Source of the DNA: Roseateles_C aquae
GTDB taxonomy: Bacteria > Pseudomonadota > Gammaproteobacteria > Burkholderiales > Burkholderiaceae_C
Assembly: GCF_032337115.1 (NCBI RefSeq)
Contig: NZ_JAVXZY010000009.1
Span: 124,001-188,000 of the forward strand
Reading direction: 5' to 3'
DNA: 64,000 nucleotides
Below are positions 25,601 to 34,074 of the stretch, piece by piece; the stretch's first letter is position 1, and every line of letters starts with the position of its first letter. The notes under the pieces are model-generated. The model made no database searches. It saw only the letters and a list, made by a program, of their open reading frames with translations, and was not told the origin of the DNA. The position numbers and the translations under genes were made by a program.

Positions 25601-26782
25601 TCAACGCTCGATCGTCAGTGCCACGCCCATGCCGCCGCCGATGCACAGCGAGGCAATGCCCTTCTTGGCGTCGCGGCGCTGCATCTCGTGCAGCAGTGTC
25701 ACCAGGATGCGTGCACCGGAGGCGCCGATTGGGTGGCCCAGCGCGATCGCGCCGCCGTTGACATTGACCTTGCTCAGGTCCCAGCCCATTTCCTGATGCA
25801 CGGCACAGGCCTGGGCAGCGAAGGCTTCGTTGATCTCCAGCAGGTCCAGGTCCTGAGCCTTCCAGCCGGCACGCTCCAGCGCCTTGCGGGCGGCCGGCAC
25901 CGGGCCCATGCCCATGGTGGCAGGGTCCAGGCCGGCGCTGGCGTAGGAGGCAATACGGCCGAGCGGCTTGAGGCCCAGCGCGGCGGCCTTGGCGGCGCTC
26001 ATCAGCACCAGGCCAGCGGCGCCGTCGTTCAGACCGGAGGCGTTGCCGGCGGTAACGCTGCCGGCCTTGTCAAAGGCCGGGCGCAGGCCGGCCAGGGCCT
26101 CGGCCGTGCTCTTGCGGTTGATGAACTCGTCGGCCTCGAAGACGATGGGATCACCCTTCTTCTGCGCAATGCTGAAGGGCACGATCTCGTCCTTGAAGCG
26201 GCCGGCATCCTGGGCCGCGGCGGCCTTTTGCTGCGAGGCCAGCGCCAGTGCGTCCTGGGCTTCGCGGCTGATGCTGTACTGCTTGGCCACGTTTTCGGCG
26301 GTGATGCCCATGTGGTACTGGTTGTAGACGTCCCAGAGGCCATCGACGATCATGGTGTCGACCAACTTCCAGTCGCCCATGCGCTGGCCGTCGCGCGAGC
26401 CGGGCAGCACATGCGGTGCCAGGCTCATGTTTTCCTGGCCACCGGCAATGATGATCTCGGAATCGCCATCACGAATCGCCTGCGCGGCCAGCATCACCGC
26501 CTTCAGGCCAGAGCCGCAGACCTTGTTGATCGTCATCGCCGGCACTTCCTTGGGCAGGCCGGACTTGATCACCGTCTGACGCGCCGGGTTCTGGCCCGAA
26601 CCTGCGGTGAGCACCTGACCGAGGATGACTTCGCCGATCTGGCCGCCTTCCAGGCCGCTGCGGCGCAGCAGATCGCGCACCACCGCGGCGCCGAGTTCAG
26701 GCGCTGCCGTCTTGGCGAGCGTGCCGCCGAACTTGCCAATGGCGGTACGCGCCGCGGCCACGATCACGATGTCTGTCGTCAT
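25601..26782 (-). CDS. phaA: Acetyl-CoA acetyltransferase (beta-ketothiolase)
   Basis: A 393-residue biosynthetic thiolase that condenses two acetyl-CoA to acetoacetyl-CoA, the first step of PHB synthesis. The acylated cysteine is C89 in NKVCGSGLKAV. The C-terminal active-site segments NGGAIALGHPIGASGARI and CIGGGMGVAL are present, and length is typical. The ATG has GGAG upstream. It follows phaC by 110 bp. Its stop codon lies only a few bases from the outer arm of the nested-repeat element. Confidence 0.97.
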   Translation of the reverse strand: MTTDIVIVAAARTAIGKFGGTLAKTAAPELGAAVVRDLLRRSGLEGGQIGEVILGQVLTAGSGQNPARQTVIKSGLPKEVPAMTINKVCGSGLKAVMLAAQAIRDGDSEIIIAGGQENMSLAPHVLPGSRDGQRMGDWKLVDTMIVDGLWDVYNQYHMGITAENVAKQYSISREAQDALALASQQKAAAAQDAGRFKDEIVPFSIAQKKGDPIVFEADEFINRKSTAEALAGLRPAFDKAGSVTAGNASGLNDGAAGLVLMSAAKAAALGLKPLGRIASYASAGLDPATMGMGPVPAARKALERAGWKAQDLDLLEINEAFAAQACAVHQEMGWDLSKVNVNGGAIALGHPIGASGARILVTLLHEMQRRDAKKGIASLCIGGGMGVALTIER

Positions 26783-26892
26783 GCTGTTCTCCAGGATGTC
26801 AATGCTTGCTAACCAGTATTATGCGCGGCAAATATGGCAGTCTCGTGAGCCAGGCTCAGCCGCTGAGCCTGCAAGATGTGTCAATCAGCAAC

Positions 26893-28641
26893 TCAGGCTT
26901 TCTGCTTGACGTAGCGGCCCGGTGCCGGCTCGATGGCCTTGTACTTGCGGTTGCCCGGCGCCTTCGGTGCGGGCTTGCTCTCGCCGGCATGCTGGCCCAG
27001 CCAGTTCGACCAGTCGGTCCACCAGCTGCCTGGATGTTCCACCGCGCCTTCGAACCATTTGTTGTGATCGGCCGGCAGCGCGGCCGTCTTGCCGATCCAG
27101 TGGCTGCGCTTGCCCTTGGCCGGCGGGTTGATCACGCCGGCGATATGGCCGGAGGCGCCGAGCACAAAGCGCTTCTCGCCCTTGAAGACCTGGGTCGAAC
27201 GGTAGGCGGCATCCCAGGGCACGATATGGTCTTCGCGCGAGCCGTAGATATAGACCGGCGCCTGGATCTTGCCCAGGTCCAGCTTCTCGCCACAGACGGT
27301 CAGCCGCCCGGGCAGCTTCAGCTCGTTCTGCAGATAGGTGTGGCGCAGGTACCAGCAGTACATCGGGCCGGGCATATTGGTCGAGTCGCCGTTCCAGTAC
27401 AGCAGGTCGAAGGCCGGTGGGGCTTCACCCTTCAGATAGTTGCCGACCACATAGTTCCAGACCAGATCATTGGGGCGCAGGAAGCTGAAGGTGGTGGCCA
27501 ACTCCTGGCCCTTCAAGAGGCCCGGGCCCTTGGGCGCGTCGGGGCCCAGCGTCATATCGCGCAGCTTGACCGATTGCTCATCGACGAAGAGGTCGAGCAC
27601 GCCGTTACTGGCGAAGTCGATCAGCGTGGTCAGCAGCGTGACGCTAGCCGCCGGCTGCTCGCCACGTGCCGCGAGCACGCCCAGCGCCGTCGCCAGGATG
27701 GTGCCGCCGACGCAGAAGCCCAGCGTGTTGATCTGCTCGCTGCCCGTAATCTCCTGCACCACCTGGATGGCCTGGATGGCGGCGCCTTCGACGTAGTCAT
27801 CCCAGGTCCAGTGCACGCAGCTCTCGTCCGGATTGCGCCAGCTGACCACAAAGGTGCGATGGCCCTGCTCGACCGCATAGCGGATCAGCGAGTTCTCCGG
27901 CTGCAGGTCAAGGATGTAGAACTTGTTGATGCAGGGCGGCACCATCAGGAAGGGCCGCTCGTGCACCTGTTTGGTCAGCGGCTTGTATTCGATCAGCTGG
28001 AAGAACTCGTTCTCGAACACCACATCGCCGGCGGTGGTGGCGACGTTCTTGCCGACTTCAAAGGCACGCTCGTCGGTCTGCGAGACATGGCCGCGCTGGA
28101 TGTCGGCCAGCAGCAGCTGCATGCCCTTGGCAATGCTCTCGCCCTGGGTTTGCAGGGCCAGCTGCTGCGCTTCGGGGTTCAGCGCCAGGAAGTTGCTCGG
28201 CGCCGCGGCGTCGATCATCTGCTGGACGGCAAAGCGGATGCGCGCGCGGGTCTTCTCATCGCCCTGCACCTGCTCGGCCATGCGGTTCAGCGTCTGCGCA
28301 TTGAGCAGATAGAGCTGGGCGGTGAAGCTGGAGGCCGGGTTGCTGGTCCAGGACGGATCGGCAAAGCGGCGGTCCTTCAACTTGGGCGCGGCCTCGGCCG
28401 GCTTTTGCGTGACCGCTTCGTTCCACAGCGCGCTGGCCTGCTTCACATAGTCGGCCTGCAACTGGGCCCAGGATTGCACCGGAATCTGCAGGCCGCTGAA
28501 CACCTTCCAGGCCTCACCGACGCCGGCAGCCATTTCGGAGGCCATCTCACCGGCCTTCTCTACCGCCTGTTCCACCGCTTCTTCGGCAGCCTTGCCAAGC
28601 GCCAGGGGATCAGGAAGGACAGGCTTGCTCTTTTGCTTCAT
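26893..28641 (-). CDS. phaC: Class I poly(3-hydroxyalkanoate) synthase
   Basis: A 582-residue synthase that polymerises (R)-3-hydroxybutyryl-CoA at the granule surface. The lipase-like box is GFCVGGT with catalytic Cys310. The later NGDSTNMPGPMYCWYLR segment and GASGHIAGVINPPAKGK hold the Asp and His regions. The C-terminal VEHPGSWWTDWSNWLGQHAG is class-I-specific. The ATG has GAGGAAA eight bases upstream. It is the first gene of a phaC-phaA-phaB set, with a sigma54-like promoter just upstream. Confidence 0.97.
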   Translation of the reverse strand: MKQKSKPVLPDPLALGKAAEEAVEQAVEKAGEMASEMAAGVGEAWKVFSGLQIPVQSWAQLQADYVKQASALWNEAVTQKPAEAAPKLKDRRFADPSWTSNPASSFTAQLYLLNAQTLNRMAEQVQGDEKTRARIRFAVQQMIDAAAPSNFLALNPEAQQLALQTQGESIAKGMQLLLADIQRGHVSQTDERAFEVGKNVATTAGDVVFENEFFQLIEYKPLTKQVHERPFLMVPPCINKFYILDLQPENSLIRYAVEQGHRTFVVSWRNPDESCVHWTWDDYVEGAAIQAIQVVQEITGSEQINTLGFCVGGTILATALGVLAARGEQPAASVTLLTTLIDFASNGVLDLFVDEQSVKLRDMTLGPDAPKGPGLLKGQELATTFSFLRPNDLVWNYVVGNYLKGEAPPAFDLLYWNGDSTNMPGPMYCWYLRHTYLQNELKLPGRLTVCGEKLDLGKIQAPVYIYGSREDHIVPWDAAYRSTQVFKGEKRFVLGASGHIAGVINPPAKGKRSHWIGKTAALPADHNKWFEGAVEHPGSWWTDWSNWLGQHAGESKPAPKAPGNRKYKAIEPAPGRYVKQKA

Positions 28642-28691
28642 CAGTTTCCTCGGTCATTCACACGCTCACTGCATGCTCAGCCAATGAGCCA

Positions 28692-28707
28692 GGCAAGGAG
28701 CTTGCCA
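28692..28707 (-). promoter_or_regulatory. Candidate sigma54 promoter of phaC
   Basis: On the minus strand the sequence TGGCAAGCTCCTTGCC matches the sigma54 consensus TGGCACG-N4-TTGC except for one base, with exactly 10 bases between the GG and GC pairs. The implied start point gives a leader of about 40 bases before the phaC ATG. The same bases also form an inverted repeat (GGCAAG/CTTGCC), so an operator is the alternative reading. No NtrC-like site is visible upstream. Confidence 0.5.
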
Positions 28708-28759
28708 CATCTGCTGTTGTACCCTTGGAAACTTACCTTCTTATGACTGTTGGATTCAG

Positions 28760-29053
28760 ATGTATCTGCTTGCAATCGGCTGGCTCTATGTGGCACTGAT
28801 GATGGCCCTGGCCGAGGGCACCAGCACCCAGGGGAGCTGGCTGGGCGCCTTCTTCACCTTTTTGCTCTACGGCCTGCTGCCGATTTCCATCATGCTTTAC
28901 CTGCTGGGCTCGCCCTCGCGCCGGGCGGTGCGCCGAAAGGCAGAACAGGCCGAGCAGGCGCAAGCAACAGAGGCCGTGGCCGCCTCAACGCAGCCGGATG
29001 GCGGCGACCATGCGGCCGCTGAGCCGCTCGCGCCGGTAGGAAAAGAACCGTGA
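28760..29053 (+). CDS. Small two-helix membrane protein
   Basis: A 97-residue protein with two hydrophobic helices (MYLLAIGWLYVALMMALAE; WLGAFFTFLLYGLLPISIML), then a basic stop (SPSRRAVRRK) and a polar Ala/Glu-rich tail. It is divergent from phaC, and its 3' end overlaps the convergent laccase-domain gene by 69 bp. The hydrophobic layout supports a real gene; no named family recognised. Confidence 0.7.
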   Translation: MYLLAIGWLYVALMMALAEGTSTQGSWLGAFFTFLLYGLLPISIMLYLLGSPSRRAVRRKAEQAEQAQATEAVAASTQPDGGDHAAAEPLAPVGKEP

Positions 29054-29755
29054 GGGCTCGCTGACGGTGCACCAGTGCCCGCCGCTGATGCGACTCACAC
29101 CGGCCTCGTGCAGATGCTGGCGGGCCAGGCGCAGCAGATCGCCGCGCCAGCGCGGCTCACCGGCGGTGTTAGGCCGGTAGGCAAAGGCATCGGCATCCTG
29201 GCCCGGCACTGGCTCGCGGCCAAAGGCCTGCAGCACCTCGGCCCCGACCTCGAAGGCCTCGGCACCGATGCAGGCGCCCAGCCAGGCCTGGATGTCGCGC
29301 GGCTGGCAGTCGCTGGCCTCACACAGCGCTGCGATGGAGTTTTCCAGCACGCCGCCGGCCAGCCCGCGCCAGCCGGCATGGGCGCCGCCCACCGCGCGCG
29401 GCGCAGCGAACAGCACCGGCAGGCAGTCGGCCACCTGAATGGCCACGCCGACGCGCGGATCGCTGCTGACCGCGGCGTCGGCCTTGTAGCTCTTGGCGCC
29501 AGGCAAGGCCTGCTCGGGCTTCAGACGCAGCACCGCAGCGCCATGAACCTGGTTCAAGAACACCAGCGGCGCCCCCAGCGCCTGGGCCACCCGCTCGCGG
29601 TTCTCGGCCACCAGGGCCGGCTCGTCATGCACAGCGCTGCCGACATTCATGCTGGCATAGGGCCCGCGGCTGACGCCACCGGCCCGCGTTGTCATGAAGG
29701 CCTCACAGTGCGACGCGGCCCAGTCGGGGCGCAGCCAGTCGGGATCGGCGCTCAT
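28985..29755 (-). CDS. pgeF: Laccase-domain protein (YfiH/PgeF family)
   Basis: A 256-residue Cu-oxidase_4 family protein. Members have been described as purine-nucleoside-processing enzymes and as peptidoglycan-precursor editing factors. The family motifs are all present: FLNQVHGAAV, ADAAVSSDPRVGVAIQVADC, the pair AVGGAHAGWRGLAGG, and LGACIGAEAFEVG. The metal-site His and Cys residues (QVHG, ADCLP, HAGW) are intact. The start is the ATG at 29755, eight bases after the preceding GST stop. Longer in-frame starts would run through the GST gene. Confidence 0.92.
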   Translation of the reverse strand: MSADPDWLRPDWAASHCEAFMTTRAGGVSRGPYASMNVGSAVHDEPALVAENRERVAQALGAPLVFLNQVHGAAVLRLKPEQALPGAKSYKADAAVSSDPRVGVAIQVADCLPVLFAAPRAVGGAHAGWRGLAGGVLENSIAALCEASDCQPRDIQAWLGACIGAEAFEVGAEVLQAFGREPVPGQDADAFAYRPNTAGEPRWRGDLLRLARQHLHEAGVSRISGGHWCTVSEPSRFFSYRRERLSGRMVAAIRLR

Positions 29756-29763
29756 CGGCTGAT

Positions 29764-30402
29764 TCACTCGGCGTCCGGGCAGGCCGAGGGCTGGGTCTTG
29801 TTGAAGGCCTCGTGGGCCATGCAGTGTTCGAACACCTTCATCACCGTCGGCACATGGTCGAGCCGGGCGTTGAAGCGCTTGGCATTGAAGATCTGCGGCA
29901 CCAGCACGCAGTCGGCCAGGCCAGGGGTGTCGCCGAAGCAGAACTTTCCTGCCCGGCCTTCGCGGGCCAGGCGCTGCTCGACGACTTCCAGGCCGGTCTC
30001 GACCCAGTGGCGGTACCAACGGTCCTTGTTCTCGTCGCTGACGCCCAGTTCCTTGCTCAGATAGCGCAACACGCGCAGATTGTTGACCGGGTGGATCTCG
30101 CAGGCGATGTCCTGCGCCAGCGCCCGCACATAGGCACGATCCAGCGCGCTCTTGGGCAGCAGCGGCGGCTCGGGATGGGTTTCATCCAGGTACTCGATGA
30201 TGGCCATCGACTGCGTCACCACCGCCTCGCCGTCACGCAGCAGCGGCACCAGGCGCGAGGGCGAAATCACGGCGTAGGACTCTTTGAACTGTTCATTCTT
30301 GGCCAGATGCACCGGGCGGTAGTCATAGTCCAGGCCCTTCAGAGCCAGTGCGATGCGCACACGGTAGGAGGCAGAGGAGCGAAAGTAGTTGAACAGTTCC
30401 AT
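29764..30402 (-). CDS. maiA: Maleylacetoacetate isomerase-type glutathione S-transferase
   Basis: A 212-residue zeta-class GST. The N-terminal thioredoxin-like domain starts MELFNYFRSSASYRVRIAL, with the zeta signature SSxSxRVRIAL. The glutathione contacts SRLVPLL and TQSMAIIEYLDET follow. The C-terminal helical domain contains DTPGLADCVLVPQIFNAKRF. It would isomerise maleylacetoacetate or maleylpyruvate, but no aromatic-ring catabolism genes are nearby, so the physiological substrate is uncertain. Closely followed by the laccase-domain gene. Confidence 0.9.
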   Translation of the reverse strand: MELFNYFRSSASYRVRIALALKGLDYDYRPVHLAKNEQFKESYAVISPSRLVPLLRDGEAVVTQSMAIIEYLDETHPEPPLLPKSALDRAYVRALAQDIACEIHPVNNLRVLRYLSKELGVSDENKDRWYRHWVETGLEVVEQRLAREGRAGKFCFGDTPGLADCVLVPQIFNAKRFNARLDHVPTVMKVFEHCMAHEAFNKTQPSACPDAE

Positions 30403-30488
30403 GGTGTCGTCTCGGTGAGCTGCGCCACGCGTGGGGGCACAGCAGGGTTCAGCCCGCGATGATGCCACGGGGCCGCTACACTGGCCCG

Positions 30489-31037
30489 ATGTTGCTGACC
30501 CGTCGTTTCAAGCATTGCCCCAGCTGCGGCGCGCCGGTGCAATACCTGGTGCCGCCCGACGACAACCGCGAGCGCGCCACCTGCACCGCATGCGCCAGCA
30601 TCCACTACGAAAACCCGATCAATGTGGTCGGCACCCTGCCCGTCTATGGCGAGCAGGTGCTTCTGTGCCGGCGCAATATCGAGCCGCGCTATGGCATGTG
30701 GACGCTGCCGGCCGGCTTCCTGGAGCTGGGTGAGACCAGCGCCCAAGGCGCCGCCCGCGAGACCGACGAGGAGGCCGGCGCCGAGATCGAGCTGCAGGAT
30801 CTGTACTGCGTGCTGAACGTGGTGCGGGTCGGTCAGATCCATCTGTACTACCGCGCCCGGCTGCTGTCGGACCGCTTCAACCCCGGCCCCGAGACGATCG
30901 AAGCGCGGCTGTTCCACGAGCACGAGATCCCTTGGGACGAGCTGGCGTTTCGCACCGTGCGCGAAACGCTGCAGCGCTTCTTCGAGGACCGCCGGCTCGG
31001 CCGCCCCTATGCGCTGCACTGCGCGGACGTTGGCTGA
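30489..31037 (+). CDS. Nudix hydrolase with N-terminal zinc ribbon
   Basis: A 182-residue protein. A zinc-ribbon-like start (CPSCG, then CTAC) precedes the Nudix fold. The Nudix box GFLELGETSAQGAARETDEEAG is complete, with all catalytic glutamates. The zinc ribbon plus Nudix layout, and the ending that lacks an NADH-pyrophosphatase extension, resemble ADP-ribose/NADH pyrophosphatase-like proteins; substrate unknown. Start ATG 30489. It is divergent from the GST gene, with starts less than 90 bp apart. Confidence 0.92.
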   Translation: MLLTRRFKHCPSCGAPVQYLVPPDDNRERATCTACASIHYENPINVVGTLPVYGEQVLLCRRNIEPRYGMWTLPAGFLELGETSAQGAARETDEEAGAEIELQDLYCVLNVVRVGQIHLYYRARLLSDRFNPGPETIEARLFHEHEIPWDELAFRTVRETLQRFFEDRRLGRPYALHCADVG

Positions 31038-31059
31038 GCGGGGTCGGAACAGCCGGAAC

Positions 31060-31135
31060 AAACCACAGAGACACGGAGACACAGAGAAAGCCTGAAGGCC
31101 CTAGCCAACTCTGTGTCTCTATGTCTCTGTGGTTT
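31060..31135. repeat. ACAGAGACACAGAG-type inverted repeat, complete copy
   Basis: Arms at 31060-31088 and 31107-31135 pair at 25 of 29 positions around an 18-base loop. It lies in the convergent gap between the Nudix and livF stop codons, so it could act as a bidirectional terminator. A single related arm recurs at 35114-35140, near the other end of the liv genes. Confidence 0.8.
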
Positions 31136-31169
31136 GCATTTGTCTGGCTTTCCACATCAGGGCCAGCCG

Positions 31170-31883
31170 CTACACCTCCAGCCACTCCTTGCGGATATAG
31201 CTGTTCGCCCGCAATTCCGCCGGCGTCCCTTCGAAGACGATGCGCCCATGGCCCATCACATAGCAGCGCTCCGAGATCTCCAGCGCGATGGCCAGCTTCT
31301 GCTCGACCAGCAGCACCGCGATGCCGCGCCGCTTCAGCTCCTTCAGGTACTCGGCCACCAGCTCGACGATCTTGGGCGCCAGGCCCTCGGTGGGCTCGTC
31401 GATCATGATCAGATCGGGGTCGCCCATCAGCGTGCGGCACAGCGTCAGCATCTGCTGCTCGCCGCCTGAGAGCACACCGGCCTCGGTGTGCTGGCGCTCC
31501 TTCAGGCGCGGGAACATCTGGTACATGTCCTCAAAGCCCCAGCGCGCCTGCTTCTGTCCGGACTTCTGCCCCAGCAGCAGGTTTTGATGAACCGTCAGCT
31601 TGGGGAAGATGTCGCGGTTCTCGGGCACATAGCCAATGCCATGCTGGGCCACTTCATAGGCTTTTTTGCCGAGCAGCTCGGCCGCGCCGAAACGGATGCT
31701 GCCACTGCCATCGACCTGGCCCATGATGGTCTTGACCGTCGTCGAGCGGCCCGAGCCATTGCGGCCCAAGAGGCTGACGATCTCGCCCGGCCGCACCTCC
31801 ATGCTGACGCCATGCAGCACATGGCTCTTGCCGTAGAAGGCATGGACGTTGTCCAGGCGGAGCACGCGTTCTTGGGCACTCAT
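31170..31883 (-). CDS. livF: Branched-chain-type ABC transporter ATP-binding protein LivF
   Basis: A 237-residue cytoplasmic ATPase. The signature LSGGEQQMLTLCRTL, Walker B DLIMIDEPTEGL and the H-loop region are normal. Walker A reads GRNGSGRSTT, so the invariant P-loop lysine is arginine; the codon is clear (CGC). It is the last gene of livK-H-M-G-F, and its ATG overlaps the livG stop (31880-31883). Its substrate may not be Leu/Ile/Val, since the operon sits behind an acyl-CoA ligase gene. Confidence 0.95.
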   Translation of the reverse strand: MSAQERVLRLDNVHAFYGKSHVLHGVSMEVRPGEIVSLLGRNGSGRSTTVKTIMGQVDGSGSIRFGAAELLGKKAYEVAQHGIGYVPENRDIFPKLTVHQNLLLGQKSGQKQARWGFEDMYQMFPRLKERQHTEAGVLSGGEQQMLTLCRTLMGDPDLIMIDEPTEGLAPKIVELVAEYLKELKRRGIAVLLVEQKLAIALEISERCYVMGHGRIVFEGTPAELRANSYIRKEWLEV

Positions 31884-32647
31884 GCATGCACCTCCGCCAG
31901 CACCGAGCCCAGATAGGCCTCCTGCACCCGCGCATTGGCGCGCACGGCTTCCGGCGTATCAAAGGCGATCACCTCGCCATAGACCAGCACGGCAATCTTG
32001 TCGGCCAGGCCGAACACCACGCCCATATCGTGCTCCACGGTCAGCAGGGTCTTGCCCACGGTCACCTCGCGGATCAGCTGGATGAAGCGGGTGGTCTCGC
32101 TCTTGCTCATGCCGGCCGTCGGCTCATCGAGCAGGATGACGCTGGAGCCGCCGGCAATGGTGATGCCGATCTCCAGCGCGCGGGCCTCGGCATAGGTGAG
32201 GTTCATCGCCAGCACGTCGCGGCGCTTGTCCAGCTTGATCATCTCCAGCACCTGGTCGGCGCGGTCATTGGCGTCGTCCAGATCGGCCAGGAATTTCCAG
32301 AAGGCGTAGCGGTAGCCCATGCTCCAGAGCACCGCACAGCGGATGTTCTCGAACACCGAGAGCCGGGTGAACAGATTGGAGACCTGGAAGCTGCGCGACA
32401 GGCCACGGCGGTTGATCTCGTAGGGCTTGCGCCCGGCTATGCGCTCACCATGCAAGCGGATCTCGCCGCTGCTCGGCGCGAAGCGGCCGCTGATCAGATT
32501 GAACAGCGTGCTCTTGCCGGCGCCATTGGGGCCGATCACCGCCACCCGTTCGCCGGGCCGCACCTGCAGCCGGGCGCCGCGGATGATCTCGGTCTTGCCG
32601 AAGCGCTTGCGTACGTCCAGCAGTTCCAGCGCGAATTCAGCGCTCAT
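31880..32647 (-). CDS. livG: Branched-chain-type ABC transporter ATP-binding protein LivG
   Basis: A 255-residue ATPase with normal Walker A (GPNGAGKSTLFN), the LivG-specific NxRxxG region replaced by SRSFQVSNLFTRLSVFENI, signature LTYAEARALEIGITI and Walker B VILLDEPTAGM. The ABC signature is LTYAEAR rather than LSGGQQR, a pattern common in this LivG branch. Overlaps livM upstream and livF downstream by four bases each. Confidence 0.95.
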   Translation of the reverse strand: MSAEFALELLDVRKRFGKTEIIRGARLQVRPGERVAVIGPNGAGKSTLFNLISGRFAPSSGEIRLHGERIAGRKPYEINRRGLSRSFQVSNLFTRLSVFENIRCAVLWSMGYRYAFWKFLADLDDANDRADQVLEMIKLDKRRDVLAMNLTYAEARALEIGITIAGGSSVILLDEPTAGMSKSETTRFIQLIREVTVGKTLLTVEHDMGVVFGLADKIAVLVYGEVIAFDTPEAVRANARVQEAYLGSVLAEVHA

Positions 32648-33951
32648 AGCGACTCCCTGCGCTTGATCTCACGCTCGATGTCCTCCTGCACCTGATCCCA
32701 CTCCAGCTTGAACTGACGTCGCGCCAGTTCAAAGAGGCCGGCGCCGACCACCAGCACCAGGCCGGCCCCGAACCAGACATGCCCCGCAGCGCTGTCCAGC
32801 GTCGCGCCCAGAAAGCGCATCTCCGGGCCCAGCGCCTCGTTGAGCTGGCGGTGAAACACCATCTCCACCATCGCCCCGGCGCCCAGCAGCAGGGTCAGCC
32901 CGGTGCCGGCCAGGGCCAAGTAGGCGGTCCAGAGCTGGCGCAGCTTGCCGAAGGCGGCCACACGCAGATTCATCATGATCAGCGCCGCGAAGCCGCCCGG
33001 CGCATACATCACCATGAACAGGAACAAGAGGCCCAGATAGAGCAGCCAGGCCTTGGTCAGCTCCGACAGCAGCACGCCGGCAATGACCATCAGCACCGCA
33101 CCGATGATGGGCCCGAAGAAGAACACCGCGCCGCCAAGAAAGGTGAAGAGCAGATAACCGCCCGAACGGATGGCCCCGACCACCTCGGCGGTGACAATCT
33201 CGTTGTTCAGCGCGCCCAGGCCGCCGGCAATGCCGGCGAAAAAGCCACTGATCACAAAGGCCATGAAGCGCACCCAGTGGGTGTCATAGCCGATGAACTC
33301 AACGCGCTCCGGGTTGTCGCGCACGGCATTGAGCATGCGGCCCAGCGGCGTGCGCGTCAGCGCGAACATCGCCGCCGTCGACACAAAGCAGTAGACCGCT
33401 ACCAGGTAGTAGACCTGGATCTGCGGCCCGAAGCTGATGCCCAGCACCGGCTTGCCGATGACGCGGTTGCTGGAGATGCCGCCCTCACCGCCAAAGAACT
33501 CCGGCAGCATCAGCGACATCGACCAGACCAGCTCGCCAATGCCCAGCGTGATCATCGCGAAGGGTGTGCCGGCCTTCTTGGTCGACACATAGCCCAGCAG
33601 CGCCGCGAACACCATGCCGGCCACACCGCCGACCAGCGGCACCAGGCTGACCGGAATGCTCCAGGCGCCGCTGGCCGCCAGGTTCAGCGTGTGGATGGCC
33701 AGAAAGGCACCCAGGCCGCTGTAGACCGCATGGCCAAAGCTCAGCATGCCGCCCTGCCCCAGCAGGATGTTGTAGGCCAGGCAGGCAATGATGGCGATGC
33801 CCACCTGTATCAGCATGGTCTGCGCCAGCCCGCTGGTCCAGATCAGCGGCGCCAGCATCAGCGCCAGCGCATACAGCCCCCAGACCAGCCAGCGGCCGAC
33901 GTTCCAGGGCTTGAAATGAAAGTGCGCACTGCTGGCGCGAATTGAATTCAT
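32644..33951 (-). CDS. livM: Branched-chain-type ABC transporter permease LivM
   Basis: A 435-residue inner-membrane permease. The conserved NILLGQGGMLSFGHAVYSGLG segment and PLGRMLNAVRDNPERVEFIG are LivM signatures. The C-terminus carries about 110 extra residues beyond the usual end (FLFMVMYAPGG). These include two further hydrophobic helices (YLALAGTGLTLLLGAGAMVE; VWFGAGLVLVVGAGLFE) and a charged tail. The ATG at 33951 is favoured; a GTG/ATG-poor extension upstream is unlikely. It overlaps livG. Confidence 0.94.
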   Translation of the reverse strand: MNSIRASSAHFHFKPWNVGRWLVWGLYALALMLAPLIWTSGLAQTMLIQVGIAIIACLAYNILLGQGGMLSFGHAVYSGLGAFLAIHTLNLAASGAWSIPVSLVPLVGGVAGMVFAALLGYVSTKKAGTPFAMITLGIGELVWSMSLMLPEFFGGEGGISSNRVIGKPVLGISFGPQIQVYYLVAVYCFVSTAAMFALTRTPLGRMLNAVRDNPERVEFIGYDTHWVRFMAFVISGFFAGIAGGLGALNNEIVTAEVVGAIRSGGYLLFTFLGGAVFFFGPIIGAVLMVIAGVLLSELTKAWLLYLGLLFLFMVMYAPGGFAALIMMNLRVAAFGKLRQLWTAYLALAGTGLTLLLGAGAMVEMVFHRQLNEALGPEMRFLGATLDSAAGHVWFGAGLVLVVGAGLFELARRQFKLEWDQVQEDIEREIKRRESL

Positions 33952-34029
33952 GATGGAGCTCTCAACGGCGCGTCTCGCTTTCTGATCCAGCAAGGCCCGA
34001 GGCGCCGGCTTTGCCGGGCCTGCGGGCCT

Positions 34030-34066
34030 GCCCCCTTGAGGGGGCGCGCGTAGCGCGTAGGGGGTG
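34030..34066. repeat. Tandem palindromes between livH and livM
   Basis: GCCCCC-TTGA-GGGGGC (34030-34045) is followed directly by CGCGC-GTA-GCGCG (34045-34057) and then TAGGGGGTGGG. It sits in the 123-bp livH-livM gap. Such GC-rich tandem hairpins look like extragenic palindromic repeats; inside an operon they can reduce or stabilise expression of the flanking genes. Confidence 0.5.
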
Positions 34067-34074
34067 GGACATCA

